A DNA stretch of 64,000 nucleotides from CAZXWK01 sp964644675. Lineage in GTDB: Bacteria > Actinomycetota > Coriobacteriia > Anaerosomatales > JAAXUF01. The stretch lies in the NCBI GenBank assembly GCA_964644675.1, contig CAZXWK010000006.1, forward strand, positions 1-64,000, written 5' to 3'. The translations under genes were made by a program, and so were the position numbers. The notes beneath the pieces are model-generated. The model saw only the letters and a list, made by a program, of their open reading frames with translations, was not told the origin of the DNA and made no database searches. Below are positions 52,601 to 60,664 of the stretch, piece after piece; positions within the stretch are counted from its first letter, which is position 1; each line of letters starts with the position of its first letter.

Positions 52601-53424
52601 AGGGTTTCTCGGCGGTACCGGGGCACGGGGTCGAGGGCACCGTCATGGGCATGAAGGTCGCGTTCGGCAACCGCAAGCTCATGGCGCGCGAGAACATCGA
52701 TATCTCGGCCTGGGAAGAGCGCATCAGCGCGCTCGAGGACGAGGGCAAGACCGTCATGCTCGTCGGCGTCAACGGCGCCAAGCTCGCGGGCATGGTCGCC
52801 GTCGCCGACACGCTCAAGCCCAACTCCGCCGAGGCCGTCAGTCGTCTCACCGCGATGGGCGTCAAGGTATTCATGATCACCGGCGACAACGCCCGCACCG
52901 CTCGCGCCATCGCGTCCGAGGCCGGCATCACCCCCGACCAGGTCCTCGCCGAGGTCCTGCCGGAGCACAAGGCCGAAGAGGTCGCGAAGCTCCAGGCGCA
53001 GGGGTTGACCGTAGCCATGGTCGGAGACGGCATCAACGACACGCCCGCGCTCGCGCAAGCCGACGTCGGCATCGCGATGGGCGCCGGCACCGACGTCGCG
53101 ATGGAGACCGGCGGTATCGTGCTCATCAAGAACGACCTGCGCGACGTGGTGACCGCCATCGAGCTGTCCCGCGCGACCATGCGCAAGATCCGCCAGAACT
53201 TCTTCTGGGCGCTCGGCTACAACACCGTGCTGATGCCGGTGGCCGCGGTCGGCCTGCTCTCGCCGTTCCCGTGGGTCGCCGGTGCCGCCATGGCGTTCTC
53301 GAGCGTCTCGGTGGTCACCAACTCGCTGCTCCTGCGGCTCTTCAAGCCCAGCCTCAGGACCGCCGAGAAGACCACGCCCCCGACAGACACCCCTCCCGCG
53401 GTGGCCGAGCCGGCCGCCGCCTGA
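49654..53424 (+). CDS. copA: Copper-exporting P-type ATPase CopA with four HMA domains
   Basis: 1,256 residues, about 400 longer than typical CopA. HMA domains: VDGMRCHSCERKL (about 12-75), VGMHCGACEKLV (about 218-290), VGGMTCASCSAII (about 376-450) and LGMTCASCAAVI (about 454-530). Long linkers after HMA1 contain repeated Glu-Pro dipeptides; that after HMA2 is Ala/Pro-rich. The catalytic body follows: TGES loop, CPC motif VIACPCALGLATPTAI (about 879), IVFDKTGTLTHGKPEV, SEHPLAEA and MVGDGINDTPALAQADVG. P1B-1 Cu(I) export. ATG 49654 follows GGCGACAG. Probably in one transcript with the cupredoxin genes and the lipoprotein. Confidence 0.95.
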   Translation: MHTNPDTVVVRLRVDGMRCHSCERKLTAWLSDIEGVESVDASYAESRVTIYALEGVQFEDMIKAIMRAGFLPGAPSVIEDPDAEAAVELPIQAEKSDEAVAQALRDAIASVEASGYPVGDREQQSLFDENDVEITVPEPIAAPGTEIAGGFVEPEVVLGPVAAVEAAEAAAPAEPEPAPAEPVLVIEPEPEPEPEPEPEPEATTPASEAPARYRRLKLSSVGMHCGACEKLVTMHAKQIDGVVAAEGDAEAQTLTVYLDREVSTDDLAGAILAAGFTPGTPLVLGVAVVSELPGATPAEAAPAPSAAPAVVEAAPAAVAVASTVAAAPAAPTPEPAAPVTSACPVLPPEPEPAVAAASEPRDAYAAPVTQPLAVRDATFAVGGMTCASCSAIIEKTLGKTAGVESATVNLATEKLSVAYDPDVIDTDGIKATVDGLGYSAMLLGAPAVAAEVPGKVTLGLLGMTCASCAAVIEKTLTKLPGVKSATVNLAANSGTVEFDPNVIGIDELISAVRGAGYDAMVKVEQIPGASDTVDVQAEAQAKAYKHEVFMFWFAVAFSVPLFVIAMVPPFMDLVPLKVSEWLAATVGGAWDPMMVGKYLMFLLATPVQFYAGARFYKGAYHAIKRGSGNMDLLVAIGTSAAYFYSVAATFIPAVEMEPAFYETSALLITFVLLGKLLEARAKGKTSDAIKKLMGLAAKTARVVRGGEEIDIPVEQVIVGDLVVVRPGEKVPVDGVVIEGSSAIDESMLTGESLPVEKHEGDQVIGATINKLGSFTFRATKVGADTALAQIVRLVEEAQGSKAPVQRFADRISAVFVPFVIGASLLTFFFWAFAGPVIFGAQPDPSAVFPLFEPITMAAATNGWWIAALLAGIAVVVIACPCALGLATPTAIMVGTGRGAENGILIKSGDALETAYKISAIVFDKTGTLTHGKPEVTDIVLADGHDVDRVFKLAAALERNSEHPLAEAVVARAKADGIELPAVEGFSAVPGHGVEGTVMGMKVAFGNRKLMARENIDISAWEERISALEDEGKTVMLVGVNGAKLAGMVAVADTLKPNSAEAVSRLTAMGVKVFMITGDNARTARAIASEAGITPDQVLAEVLPEHKAEEVAKLQAQGLTVAMVGDGINDTPALAQADVGIAMGAGTDVAMETGGIVLIKNDLRDVVTAIELSRATMRKIRQNFFWALGYNTVLMPVAAVGLLSPFPWVAGAAMAFSSVSVVTNSLLLRLFKPSLRTAEKTTPPTDTPPAVAEPAAA
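50205..50262 (+). repeat. Glu-Pro codon repeat in the copA linker
   Basis: About eight near-perfect copies of the six-base unit GAGCCC/GAACCC encode a Glu-Pro string in the HMA1-HMA2 linker. The repeat is simple-sequence DNA inside a coding region, prone to length change. Confidence 0.8.
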
Positions 53425-53435
53425 AAGGACCGTCA

Positions 53436-54266
53436 ATGAAGCGCATCCTCCTCGCGAGCGTGATGCTCGCGCTTGCCGGGGCCGCCCTCGTGGCCACCGG
53501 TTGCACCACCTCCAAGCAGGCCGAGACCGACACCTCCAAGGTCTGGGGCTACGTCGCCTCGGCCGACAAGGCCCAACTCGAACTCGACGAGCAGCAAGAC
53601 GGCGCGAAGTCCCTGGTCGTCAAGCGCGTACTCGCCCCGAGCGACGCGTGGGTCGTCGTCCACGCCGACATGAACGGCAAGCCGGGCATGCGCGTGGGCC
53701 TCGCCCACGTGAAGCGCGGCGAATCGCTCGACGTGAAGGTCCCGCTCAAGGACGTGACGACCCCCAAGGTCATCGTCGCCGTCCACGCCGACAAGGGCAC
53801 CGCCGATAAGTTCGACTTCGACATGATGAACAAGGAGATGAGCCCGGACCGCCCGTTCTTCGTCGGCGGCTCGGAACTCGCCAAGGTGGCAACGGTCCGG
53901 CAGTACGGGATTGAGGCGGCTCCCGGCGAGGCGTCCCTGACGGCGTCGGACCAGCCGGGCGCCACGAGCGAACTCGTTGTCGGCAACGTCCTGGCTCCGA
54001 GCGACGCGTGGGTCGTCGTGCACCTCGAGAAGGACGGTGCGCCCGGAAGCCGCGTGGGTCTGGTGCACGTCCGCGCGGGCGAGACGAGCAACGTGGTCGT
54101 CAAGCTCGATCCGCTCCCGCTGACCGACAACCTGCTCGTCGCGCTCCATGCCGACAAGGCCGACCCCGAGCTTTTCAACTTCGATATGGAAGACACCGTG
54201 AACAGCGCCGATCAGCCGTTCTTCATCGACGGCAAAGAGGTCGCGATCAAGGTTCCGGTGAAGTAG
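53436..54266 (+). CDS. Lipoprotein with two DUF7282-like repeats
   Basis: 276 residues. Signal peptide with lipobox ALVATGCTTSK (lipidated Cys near 23). Two copies of a ~110-residue domain contain RVLAPSDAWVVVHADMNG and NVLAPSDAWVVVHLEKDG, each followed by RVGLxHV. DUF7282-type domains are, as I recall, most common in haloarchaea; function unknown. Eleven bases after copA, so it is probably in the copper operon. Surface-exposed and acidic. Confidence 0.8.
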   Translation: MKRILLASVMLALAGAALVATGCTTSKQAETDTSKVWGYVASADKAQLELDEQQDGAKSLVVKRVLAPSDAWVVVHADMNGKPGMRVGLAHVKRGESLDVKVPLKDVTTPKVIVAVHADKGTADKFDFDMMNKEMSPDRPFFVGGSELAKVATVRQYGIEAAPGEASLTASDQPGATSELVVGNVLAPSDAWVVVHLEKDGAPGSRVGLVHVRAGETSNVVVKLDPLPLTDNLLVALHADKADPELFNFDMEDTVNSADQPFFIDGKEVAIKVPVK

Positions 54267-54267
54267 C

Positions 54268-54894
54268 GTGCGGCTTCTCGTCGTCGGCGCCGCAGGACGT
54301 ACCGGCCGTCACGTCGTGACCCGAGCCCTCGGGCACGGGCACGACGTGACGGCGCTCGTCCACAAGACCCCGCTGTCGCTCGAAGACGAGCACCTGACGG
54401 TCGTGCGCGGTGACGTGCGCGACCTCGATACCGTGCGTGCCGCCGTCGCCGGAAACAGCGGGGTCGCCTTCGCGCTCTCGCAGGGTTCCGGCGGCGGCGC
54501 GCACGTGCACGAGCAAGGCATCGCGAACGTCATCTACGCGATGGCCGAGGACATGGCGACGCGCCTAGCGGTGGTGAGCGCGGCAGGCACCTTCGCCCGG
54601 ACGGACCGCAACCTCTCGCTCGCGTATCGCGCGATGGTGGCGACCACGCTGCGACCGGTCTACGACGACCTCGAGGCGATGGAGCGCCGCATCATGGCGT
54701 CCGACCTCGACTGGACGATCGTCCGCCCGGTCGGGCTCACCGACGACCCTCCGAGCGGGCACTACCGCGTGTCGCTCGACGGCTCGCTGCTGCCCAAGTC
54801 GACACGCATCCCGCGCGCCGACGTCGCCTCGGTGCTGGTCAAGGCGCTCGAGACCGACACGTACTGGCGCAGAACCGTCGTCATCGGCGGCTGA
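54268..54894 (+). CDS. NAD(P)H-binding SDR-like protein
   Basis: 208 residues. Rossmann motif VVGAAGRTGRHVVTRAL and atypical-SDR segments VVRGDVRDLDTVRAAVAG and DLDWTIVRPVGLTDDPP. Resembles flavin-reductase/biliverdin-reductase-like atypical SDRs. GTG start one base after the lipoprotein stop. Substrate unknown. It may be the last gene of the copper operon or merely adjacent. Confidence 0.82.
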   Translation: MRLLVVGAAGRTGRHVVTRALGHGHDVTALVHKTPLSLEDEHLTVVRGDVRDLDTVRAAVAGNSGVAFALSQGSGGGAHVHEQGIANVIYAMAEDMATRLAVVSAAGTFARTDRNLSLAYRAMVATTLRPVYDDLEAMERRIMASDLDWTIVRPVGLTDDPPSGHYRVSLDGSLLPKSTRIPRADVASVLVKALETDTYWRRTVVIGG

Positions 54895-54916
54895 CCGCAC
54901 CCGACCTTCCGACCGC

Positions 54917-54959
54917 GAGCCCTCGGGCTCCAGCGTGCCCGGCTCAGCCGTTCGCGGCT
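54917..54959. terminator. Paired hairpins between convergent genes
   Basis: GAGCCC-TC-GGGCTC (54917-54930) and AGCCG-TTCG-CGGCT (54946-54959) lie between the SDR gene (+) and the LysR gene (-). A TTCG loop is notably stable. Probably bidirectional termination; there is no T tract. Confidence 0.5.
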
Positions 54960-54971
54960 GCGCTCCCGACG

Positions 54972-55925
54972 TCAGACGACCGGTTCCGCCGGGGGCTCCT
55001 CGGCGGTGTCGGGGATGCGGACGGCGACCAGGCTGGCCTGCTCGCGCAGCGCGCTCAGCACCGCGGAGATACCCGGCGTGCCGCGGCTTCCCCTGCGGAT
55101 GCTTGCCCAGATCGTCCGGTCGAGCTGCAGGTCGGAGACGGTGGTGAACTCGACGTTCGGGTACGTGCCGATAAGCGCGAGCGGCGGGACGAGTGCGACG
55201 CCCAGCCCTTGGCCGACGGCGGCGAGGATGACCTGGAAGTCCATCGAGTGGAAATCCGTCTGCGGTTCGTACCCCGCCCGACGGGTCGCCGCGACGACCA
55301 GGTCCAGCATCGAGGTCGAGTCTCGGCCCACGATCCACTCTTCCTCGGTGAGGTCGGCGAGCCGCACCGGCCCCGCGCCGGCCAGCCGGTGGGCCGCCGG
55401 CAGCGCCAGGTAGACCGGTTCCGAGAACAGCTCCTCGCGCTCGAGCCCGCGGTCCTGCAGGCGGGGGAGGAGGTCCCACTCGTACGCGACCACGACGTCG
55501 AGGTCGCGCGCCTTGAGCGCGGGCACCGATTCCTCGGGCTCCAGGTCCACCATGGAGACCCGCAGGTTCGGGTAGGCGTCCCGGAGCTTCGACAGAACGG
55601 GGATGAGGAGCGCCCGCGCCGCGGTGGGGAAGGCGGACACGCGCACGTGTCCGACGACGCCGCGAGACGCCGCGGCGAGGTCGGCCTCGGCCCGCTCGAT
55701 GTCGGCGAGGATCAGCTCGGTGTTGGCGACGAGCCGTGCGCCCGCGTCGGTGAGACGGACGCCTCGGCCCTGCCGCTCGAGAAGCGGCGTACCCGCCTCG
55801 CGCTCGAGGACCGCCATCTGCTGGGAGACGGCCGACGGTGTCATGAAGAGCGCCTCGGCGGCGGCGGCGATGGTGCCACGCGCGGCGACTTCACGGAGCA
55901 TGCGGAGCCGGTTCACGTTCAACAT
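54972..55925 (-). CDS. LysR-family transcription regulator
   Basis: 317 residues. Winged helix-turn-helix at the N-terminus: LREVAARGTIAAAAEAL followed by MTPSAVSQQMAVLEREAG. A LysR substrate-binding domain (about 90-305) follows, ending in an Ala/Pro/Glu-rich tail. It diverges from a 32-residue membrane peptide with a palindrome (55959-55970) in between, the standard position for a LysR operator. Coinducer unknown. Confidence 0.92.
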   Translation of the reverse strand: MLNVNRLRMLREVAARGTIAAAAEALFMTPSAVSQQMAVLEREAGTPLLERQGRGVRLTDAGARLVANTELILADIERAEADLAAASRGVVGHVRVSAFPTAARALLIPVLSKLRDAYPNLRVSMVDLEPEESVPALKARDLDVVVAYEWDLLPRLQDRGLEREELFSEPVYLALPAAHRLAGAGPVRLADLTEEEWIVGRDSTSMLDLVVAATRRAGYEPQTDFHSMDFQVILAAVGQGLGVALVPPLALIGTYPNVEFTTVSDLQLDRTIWASIRRGSRGTPGISAVLSALREQASLVAVRIPDTAEEPPAEPVV

Positions 55926-55958
55926 GATGTAGACGAGCTTACGCTATGCATTAGATAG

Positions 55959-55970
55959 GGACAATTGTTC
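55959..55970. promoter_or_regulatory. Possible LysR binding palindrome
   Basis: Near-perfect palindrome GGACAATTGTTC, flanked by ATGCA (55946-55950) and TGCAT (55974-55978). It sits 34 bases upstream of the LysR gene and 81 bases before the small membrane peptide ORF, the expected place for an autoregulatory site. Confidence 0.45.
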
Positions 55971-56050
55971 TACTGCATGAACGGCCCGATGATAGCTGTA
56001 GAACCACCGCGGTCGACAAACGGAGTCACCGCTTGAAGGAGGCGTTGAAC

Positions 56051-56149
56051 ATGCATGACAACTTCAGCGAAGGCGGAGTCTTCTACGGTCGCACGGCACT
56101 CGCCATCATCGGCGTGATCGCCATGTCGGTGCTGCTCCACCTGCTCTAG
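56051..56149 (+). CDS. Small single-helix membrane peptide (32 residues)
   Basis: ORF MHDNFSEGGVFYGRTALAII... ending VIAMSVLLHLL. A perfect AAGGAGG lies seven bases upstream of the ATG. A hydrophilic N-terminus is followed by one hydrophobic helix (about 15-32). The rho-independent terminator at 56205-56235 closes the unit, so it is probably transcribed alone. It is divergent from the LysR gene and is a candidate target. No family recognised. Confidence 0.7.
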   Translation: MHDNFSEGGVFYGRTALAIIGVIAMSVLLHLL

Positions 56150-56204
56150 TACCTCTCGTCCCCCTTGCGTCCGGTGCGGTCATCCCCCCGCATCGACGTC
56201 CCCG

Positions 56205-56235
56205 AAAGCGCCCCGCTCCCCGCGGGGCGCTTTTT
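56205..56235 (+). terminator. Rho-independent terminator
   Basis: Stem AAAGCGCCCCGC (56205-56216) / GCGGGGCGCTTT (56222-56233) with a TCCCC loop, followed by a T run. It is the clearest intrinsic terminator in the window. It ends the small peptide gene and isolates hisG. Confidence 0.85.
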
Positions 56236-56367
56236 CGTCCTCTGCGGGAGAGCCCGGTCCACGCGACAGGTAACACTCCACCATGCTAGAGTGGTAGAGC
56301 GCACCGCCGCGCTGTCGAGCGCACGCGCGCTGCGCGGAATCGAATCATCGGACGTCTCGGAGGAACC

Positions 56368-57240
56368 ATGCTCAGGATCGCACTGCCCAAGGGATCGCTC
56401 GAGGAGCAGACGATGCTCCTCTTCTCGCAGGCCGACCTCGAGGTGAAGAAGTCGAGTCGCGAGTACAACCCGACCATCGCCGATCCGCGCATCTGCAAGG
56501 TCAAGATCCTCCGTCCGCAGGAGATCCCGCTGTTCGTCGAGGCGGGCGACTTCGACCTGGGCATCTCGGGATACGACTGGGTCACCGAGTCGGGCGCCGA
56601 CGTCGTCGAGGTCGCCGAGCTGCCCTACGCAAAGACCGGCACCGGTGTCGTGAACATGGTGCTCGCCGTCCCGGACGAGTCGCCGGTGTCCTCGGCGAAG
56701 GACATCCGGCCGGGCAGCCGCATCACCACCGAGTTCCCCAACGTCACCAAGGCGTACTTCGAGGAGCTGGGCATTCCGGTCGAGGTGCACTTCAGCTACG
56801 GCGCGACCGAGGCCAAGGTCCCGGACATGATGGACGCGCTCGTGGACCTCACCGAGACCGGCTCGACGCTGCGGCGCAACGGGCTGAAGATCGTCGACAC
56901 CGTGCTCACCTCCACGACCCGGCTGCTCGCGAACAAGGACGCCTGGGAGGATGCCGAGAAGCGCCGCGAGATCGAGGAGATACGGACGCTGCTGCTGGGC
57001 GTCATCGAGGCGCGCGGCCGCGTGCTGCTGTCGATGAACGTCCCCGAGGCCAAGCTCGACGCCGTCATCGCCCAGCTCCCCTCGATGAAGCACCCCACGG
57101 TCTCAACGCTCTACGGGTCGACCGACCTCGAGGTCACGACCGTCGCCGACAAGGCCGGCGTCAACATCCTCATCCCGCGCCTGAAGGCCGCGGGAGCCGA
57201 GGACATCCTCGAGATCCCCATCAGCAAGATCGTGAAGTAG
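56368..57240 (+). CDS. hisG: ATP phosphoribosyltransferase, long form
   Basis: 290 residues. N-terminal catalytic domain (MLRIALPKGSLEEQTMLLF, GISGYDWVTESGADVVE, ALVDLTETGSTLRRNGL) plus the C-terminal HisG_C/ACT-like regulatory domain (LPSMKHPTVSTLYGS to the end), so it does not need HisZ and should be feedback inhibited by histidine. First step of histidine biosynthesis. Solitary: no other his genes are nearby. Confidence 0.96.
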   Translation: MLRIALPKGSLEEQTMLLFSQADLEVKKSSREYNPTIADPRICKVKILRPQEIPLFVEAGDFDLGISGYDWVTESGADVVEVAELPYAKTGTGVVNMVLAVPDESPVSSAKDIRPGSRITTEFPNVTKAYFEELGIPVEVHFSYGATEAKVPDMMDALVDLTETGSTLRRNGLKIVDTVLTSTTRLLANKDAWEDAEKRREIEEIRTLLLGVIEARGRVLLSMNVPEAKLDAVIAQLPSMKHPTVSTLYGSTDLEVTTVADKAGVNILIPRLKAAGAEDILEIPISKIVK

Positions 57241-57433
57241 CGGCCCGCGATCCTCGGCGGGCGTCGCGGCGACGTGAAGGCGGGTTCGGCGCGGGCCACT
57301 CGTCACGTCAGCGTTACGCCCGTGAACGTGCGGGTACACGCTATGGGAAGCCGAGGGCATGCGGGTCATCCCAGGCGCCGTAGGCACCGATCAGCGTTTT
57401 GACAGACCGCACCGAGCAAGGGAGGTGTGCGGG

Positions 57434-58204
57434 ATGCCGAGCGTAGAGCCGGTCGCGGCGCGACAGCCAGGCGAGGATGAGGCGGACGACCGCCTCATCG
57501 TCATGCGCGACGTTCGTCGCATCTACCGTATGGGCGAGGTCGAGGTCGAGGCGCTTCACGTCGACGAGCTCGTCATCCGCCGAGGCGAGTTCGTCGCCAT
57601 CCTGGGCCCGTCGGGTTCGGGCAAGACGACGCTCCTGAACCTGCTCGGCGGGATCGACGCGGCCACGACCGGGACGATCACCTTCGCCGAGCACGACATC
57701 TCGCGCCTCAACCGCCGTGAGCTCACGCTGTTCCGGCGCGAGCACATCGGCTTCGTCTTCCAGTTCTTCAACCTGATCCCCACGCTCACCGCCGAGGAGA
57801 ACGTCCGGTTCGCCCTCGACCTGGCGTGGCGGGACGGCAGTGGCCCGGACCTCGACCCGGCCGAGCTGCTCGCGAAGGTCGGCCTCGCGGAGCGCAGAGA
57901 GCACTTCCCGGCGCAACTGTCGGGCGGTGAGCAGCAGCGCGTCGCCGTGGCCCGTGCGCTCGCGAAGGCGCCGGAGCTCATCTTGGGCGACGAGCCGACC
58001 GGCAACCTCGACTTCCGCACGGGCAAGCTCGTGCTCAAGGTGCTGCGCGAAGTGAACCGCGACGCCGGAGCGGCGGTCGTGCTCGTCACGCACAACCAGC
58101 CGCTTGCCGCGATCGCCGACCGGGTCCTGCAACTCCGCGACGGACACATCGTCTCCGAGCAAATCAACGAGCACCCGGTCGATCCGGAGGACGTGAGCTG
58201 GTGA
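57434..58204 (+). CDS. ABC transporter ATPase, LolD/MacB type
   Basis: 256 residues. Walker A GPSGSGKTTLLNLLGG, Q-loop VFQFFNLIPTLTAEENV, signature LSGGEQQRVAVARAL, Walker B LILGDEPTGNLD and switch His in LVTHNQP are all intact. ATG with GGAGG nine bases upstream; the longer frame upstream has no RBS. Coupled to the FtsX-type permease by a GTGA overlap. Probably exports lipids or peptides or acts as a mechanotransmission pump. Confidence 0.92.
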   Translation: MPSVEPVAARQPGEDEADDRLIVMRDVRRIYRMGEVEVEALHVDELVIRRGEFVAILGPSGSGKTTLLNLLGGIDAATTGTITFAEHDISRLNRRELTLFRREHIGFVFQFFNLIPTLTAEENVRFALDLAWRDGSGPDLDPAELLAKVGLAERREHFPAQLSGGEQQRVAVARALAKAPELILGDEPTGNLDFRTGKLVLKVLREVNRDAGAAVVLVTHNQPLAAIADRVLQLRDGHIVSEQINEHPVDPEDVSW

Positions 58205-60591
58205 AACGGCGCCGGGGCATCAGCATGCTGACCCTCAAGGCCTGGCGCGACATGAAGGCCCACAAGGGGCAGTTCATCTCGCTCGTCGTCCTCATCGCGA
58301 TAGGGATCACGAGCTACGTCACGTTCCAGAACGGCTACTACAACCTGAAGGCATCGCTCGACCACGCGTATTCGACGCTGCGCCTCGCGGACTTCACCGT
58401 GCGCGTCGACCGCGTTCCACTCGCGGCGGCGCGCGCGGTGGAGCGTGTGCCCGGAGTGGAGCGCGCGATCGTGCGGACCGTCAACGATGTGGGCATCGAG
58501 CGGGGCAACGGCGAGCAGGCGACGGCCCGCGTGATCAGCTCGGCGGGTCCCTCGGCCAAGATTGACGCCGTCCACCTCGAGGAGGGCCGCTACCCTGCGC
58601 CGGGCGCGCGCGATGAGGTCGCGCTGAGCACGCAGTTCGCGCGGGACACGGCCACGCGGCCTGGCGACGAGATCACGCTCCTGATCGGCGGCCACCGAGT
58701 ACCCGTGCGCGTGGTCGGCATCGGCGTGGACCCGGAGAACATGTACGCGATGCAGAGCGAGGGCACCCTGCCCGCGCCCGGCACCTTCGCGCTCGTCTAC
58801 ACCTCCGAGAAGGGCATCGAGTACCTGTTCGGCACGTCGCACTCCGGTAACGACGTGGCTGTCGTCGCGAAGCCCGGCGTCGCCGTCGAGGCGCTCTCCG
58901 AGGAGGTGGAGGACGAGCTGCGCCCGTATGGGTTGGACTCGACCATCCTTCGCGACGACATGCCGAGCTACGCCGGGCTCGAGTCCGAGCTCGAGCAGAA
59001 CCGTCTGATGGCCCGCTCCATGCCCGCGCTCGTGCTCGCCATCAGCGCGATGTCGCTCTTCATCGCGCTCTCGCGACTGGTTCAGGCGCAGCGCGGCGAG
59101 ATCGGTCTCGCAAAAGCGCTCGGCTACAGCGACCGGCGGATCCTGGGTCACTACCTGACGATCGCACTGATCGTCGCCGTCTCGGGCTCGGTCATCGGGT
59201 TGGCCCTGGGCGTCTGGGGGGCGCAAGGTGTCGCCGCCATGTACGTGTCGATGTTGGGGCTGCCGTTCCTGACCGGCGGCTTCTACCCCGACGTTGCGGC
59301 CATCGCCGTGGCCCTTGCCGTGGTGGCATGCCTGCTTGCGGCGGCTGTGCCCGCGTGGCGCTCCGCTCGGCTGGCACCGGCGATGGCGATGCACTCCGAC
59401 CCCAACGTCTCGCTCACCGGTGGCCACATCCCGGTCGTGGAACGCGTGTTGCGCCCGATCCTGCCACGTTCGTTCACCTTCCGGGTTCCGCTGCGCAACG
59501 TCTTCCGGGCGAAGCGCCGCACCGTGTACACGATCCTCGGCATCGCCTTCGCCATGGTGCTCTCGGTGGCGACCGTGGCGATGTTCGACTCGATCGACTA
59601 CATCATGAACAGGGCGTTCACCGGCATCGAGCGCTGGGACATCATGGCCGTCTTCGACCAGCCGTTCGGCACGGCTCGCATGGCCGAGGTGCGCGACATG
59701 AGCGGCGTTCAGCGGGTCCAAGTGGCGCTCATGCTGCCGGTGACGATCTCGGCCAACGGTGCCGAGGAGGACGTGGTCGTGACCGCCACGAACCCGGACG
59801 CTGACTTCCACGGGTTCGAGCCGGTCGGCGGGCCTCCGCCTTCCGACAGTCTGGCCGACGGCGATCTGGTTCTCTCGGCATCGACGGCCCGTACCCTCCG
59901 GGTGGTGCCGGGCGACAGCGTGTCTGTGGATTCGCCGCTCGTCGACGATCCCGTGATGATGCGCGTGGGAACGCTGTCCGACGAGATGCTCGGCCAGCCG
60001 GTGTTCGTGTCGCTCGAGGCCGCCTCGAGGCTGACGGGAAGCGCGGTGACCGCGTTCAACGTGCTCTACATCGACGCCGATCCCGCGCGCGCCAACCGGA
60101 TCAGGCAGGACATCTACGACCTGCCGGGGGCGTCGGCCGTTCAGGTCAAGGCGAGCTACGTGGAGCAGCTCAAGAAGTGGCTGCAGCTCTTCGACTTCTT
60201 CGGCGTGGTGCTGCTTGGCTTTGGGGCCGCACTTGCGTTCGTGGTCGTGTTCACGACGTTCACCGCCAACGTCACCGAGCGAACGCGCGAGATAGCGACG
60301 ATGCGGACGATCGGCGAGGACAACGTGCGCCTCACGGTCATGATCACGCTCGAGAATCTCGCCATCGCGCTCGCGGCCGTCCCCTTGGGGATCTGGCTGG
60401 GCGTCCAGGCCGCCAACGCCCTGTTCGCCTACTTCGACGTCGAGGGATTCGAGCTCAGGGCACACATCTACCCCAGCAGCATCGCCCAGATCTGCGTGCT
60501 CATGCTGATCGTGTTGTTGCTCTCCGAGATACCGCCGGTGCGCAGGATCTTCCGCCTCGACCTCGCCGAAGCCACCAAGGTCATGGAGTAG
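58201..60591 (+). CDS. FtsX/MacB-type permease
   Basis: 796 residues. Layout: N-terminal helix (GQFISLVVLIAIGITSYV), large outside domain, an FtsX helix group around 280-400 (LALGVWGAQGVAAMYVSML), a second helix (TILGIAFAMVLSVATVAM) and outside domain, and a final FtsX group (TLENLAIALAAVPLGIWLG). This eight-helix tandem layout is typical of LolCE/MacB-like exporters fused as one polypeptide. GTG start overlaps the ATPase stop by four bases. The substrate is unknown. Confidence 0.9.
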   Translation: MKRRRGISMLTLKAWRDMKAHKGQFISLVVLIAIGITSYVTFQNGYYNLKASLDHAYSTLRLADFTVRVDRVPLAAARAVERVPGVERAIVRTVNDVGIERGNGEQATARVISSAGPSAKIDAVHLEEGRYPAPGARDEVALSTQFARDTATRPGDEITLLIGGHRVPVRVVGIGVDPENMYAMQSEGTLPAPGTFALVYTSEKGIEYLFGTSHSGNDVAVVAKPGVAVEALSEEVEDELRPYGLDSTILRDDMPSYAGLESELEQNRLMARSMPALVLAISAMSLFIALSRLVQAQRGEIGLAKALGYSDRRILGHYLTIALIVAVSGSVIGLALGVWGAQGVAAMYVSMLGLPFLTGGFYPDVAAIAVALAVVACLLAAAVPAWRSARLAPAMAMHSDPNVSLTGGHIPVVERVLRPILPRSFTFRVPLRNVFRAKRRTVYTILGIAFAMVLSVATVAMFDSIDYIMNRAFTGIERWDIMAVFDQPFGTARMAEVRDMSGVQRVQVALMLPVTISANGAEEDVVVTATNPDADFHGFEPVGGPPPSDSLADGDLVLSASTARTLRVVPGDSVSVDSPLVDDPVMMRVGTLSDEMLGQPVFVSLEAASRLTGSAVTAFNVLYIDADPARANRIRQDIYDLPGASAVQVKASYVEQLKKWLQLFDFFGVVLLGFGAALAFVVVFTTFTANVTERTREIATMRTIGEDNVRLTVMITLENLAIALAAVPLGIWLGVQAANALFAYFDVEGFELRAHIYPSSIAQICVLMLIVLLLSEIPPVRRIFRLDLAEATKVME

Positions 60592-60664
60592 CCGGGCCCG
60601 CTCGACGCCGCCGTCATCTGCCGCTCTGGCCTGTGTCACACTGTCTCGTGAGAAGGGGGGTCTC

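Noticed and set aside
49471..53436. 1,321-residue antisense ORF across copA
   Set aside because: Shadow frame of the P-type ATPase; no RBS, no recognisable motif, Arg/Asp/Gly-rich.
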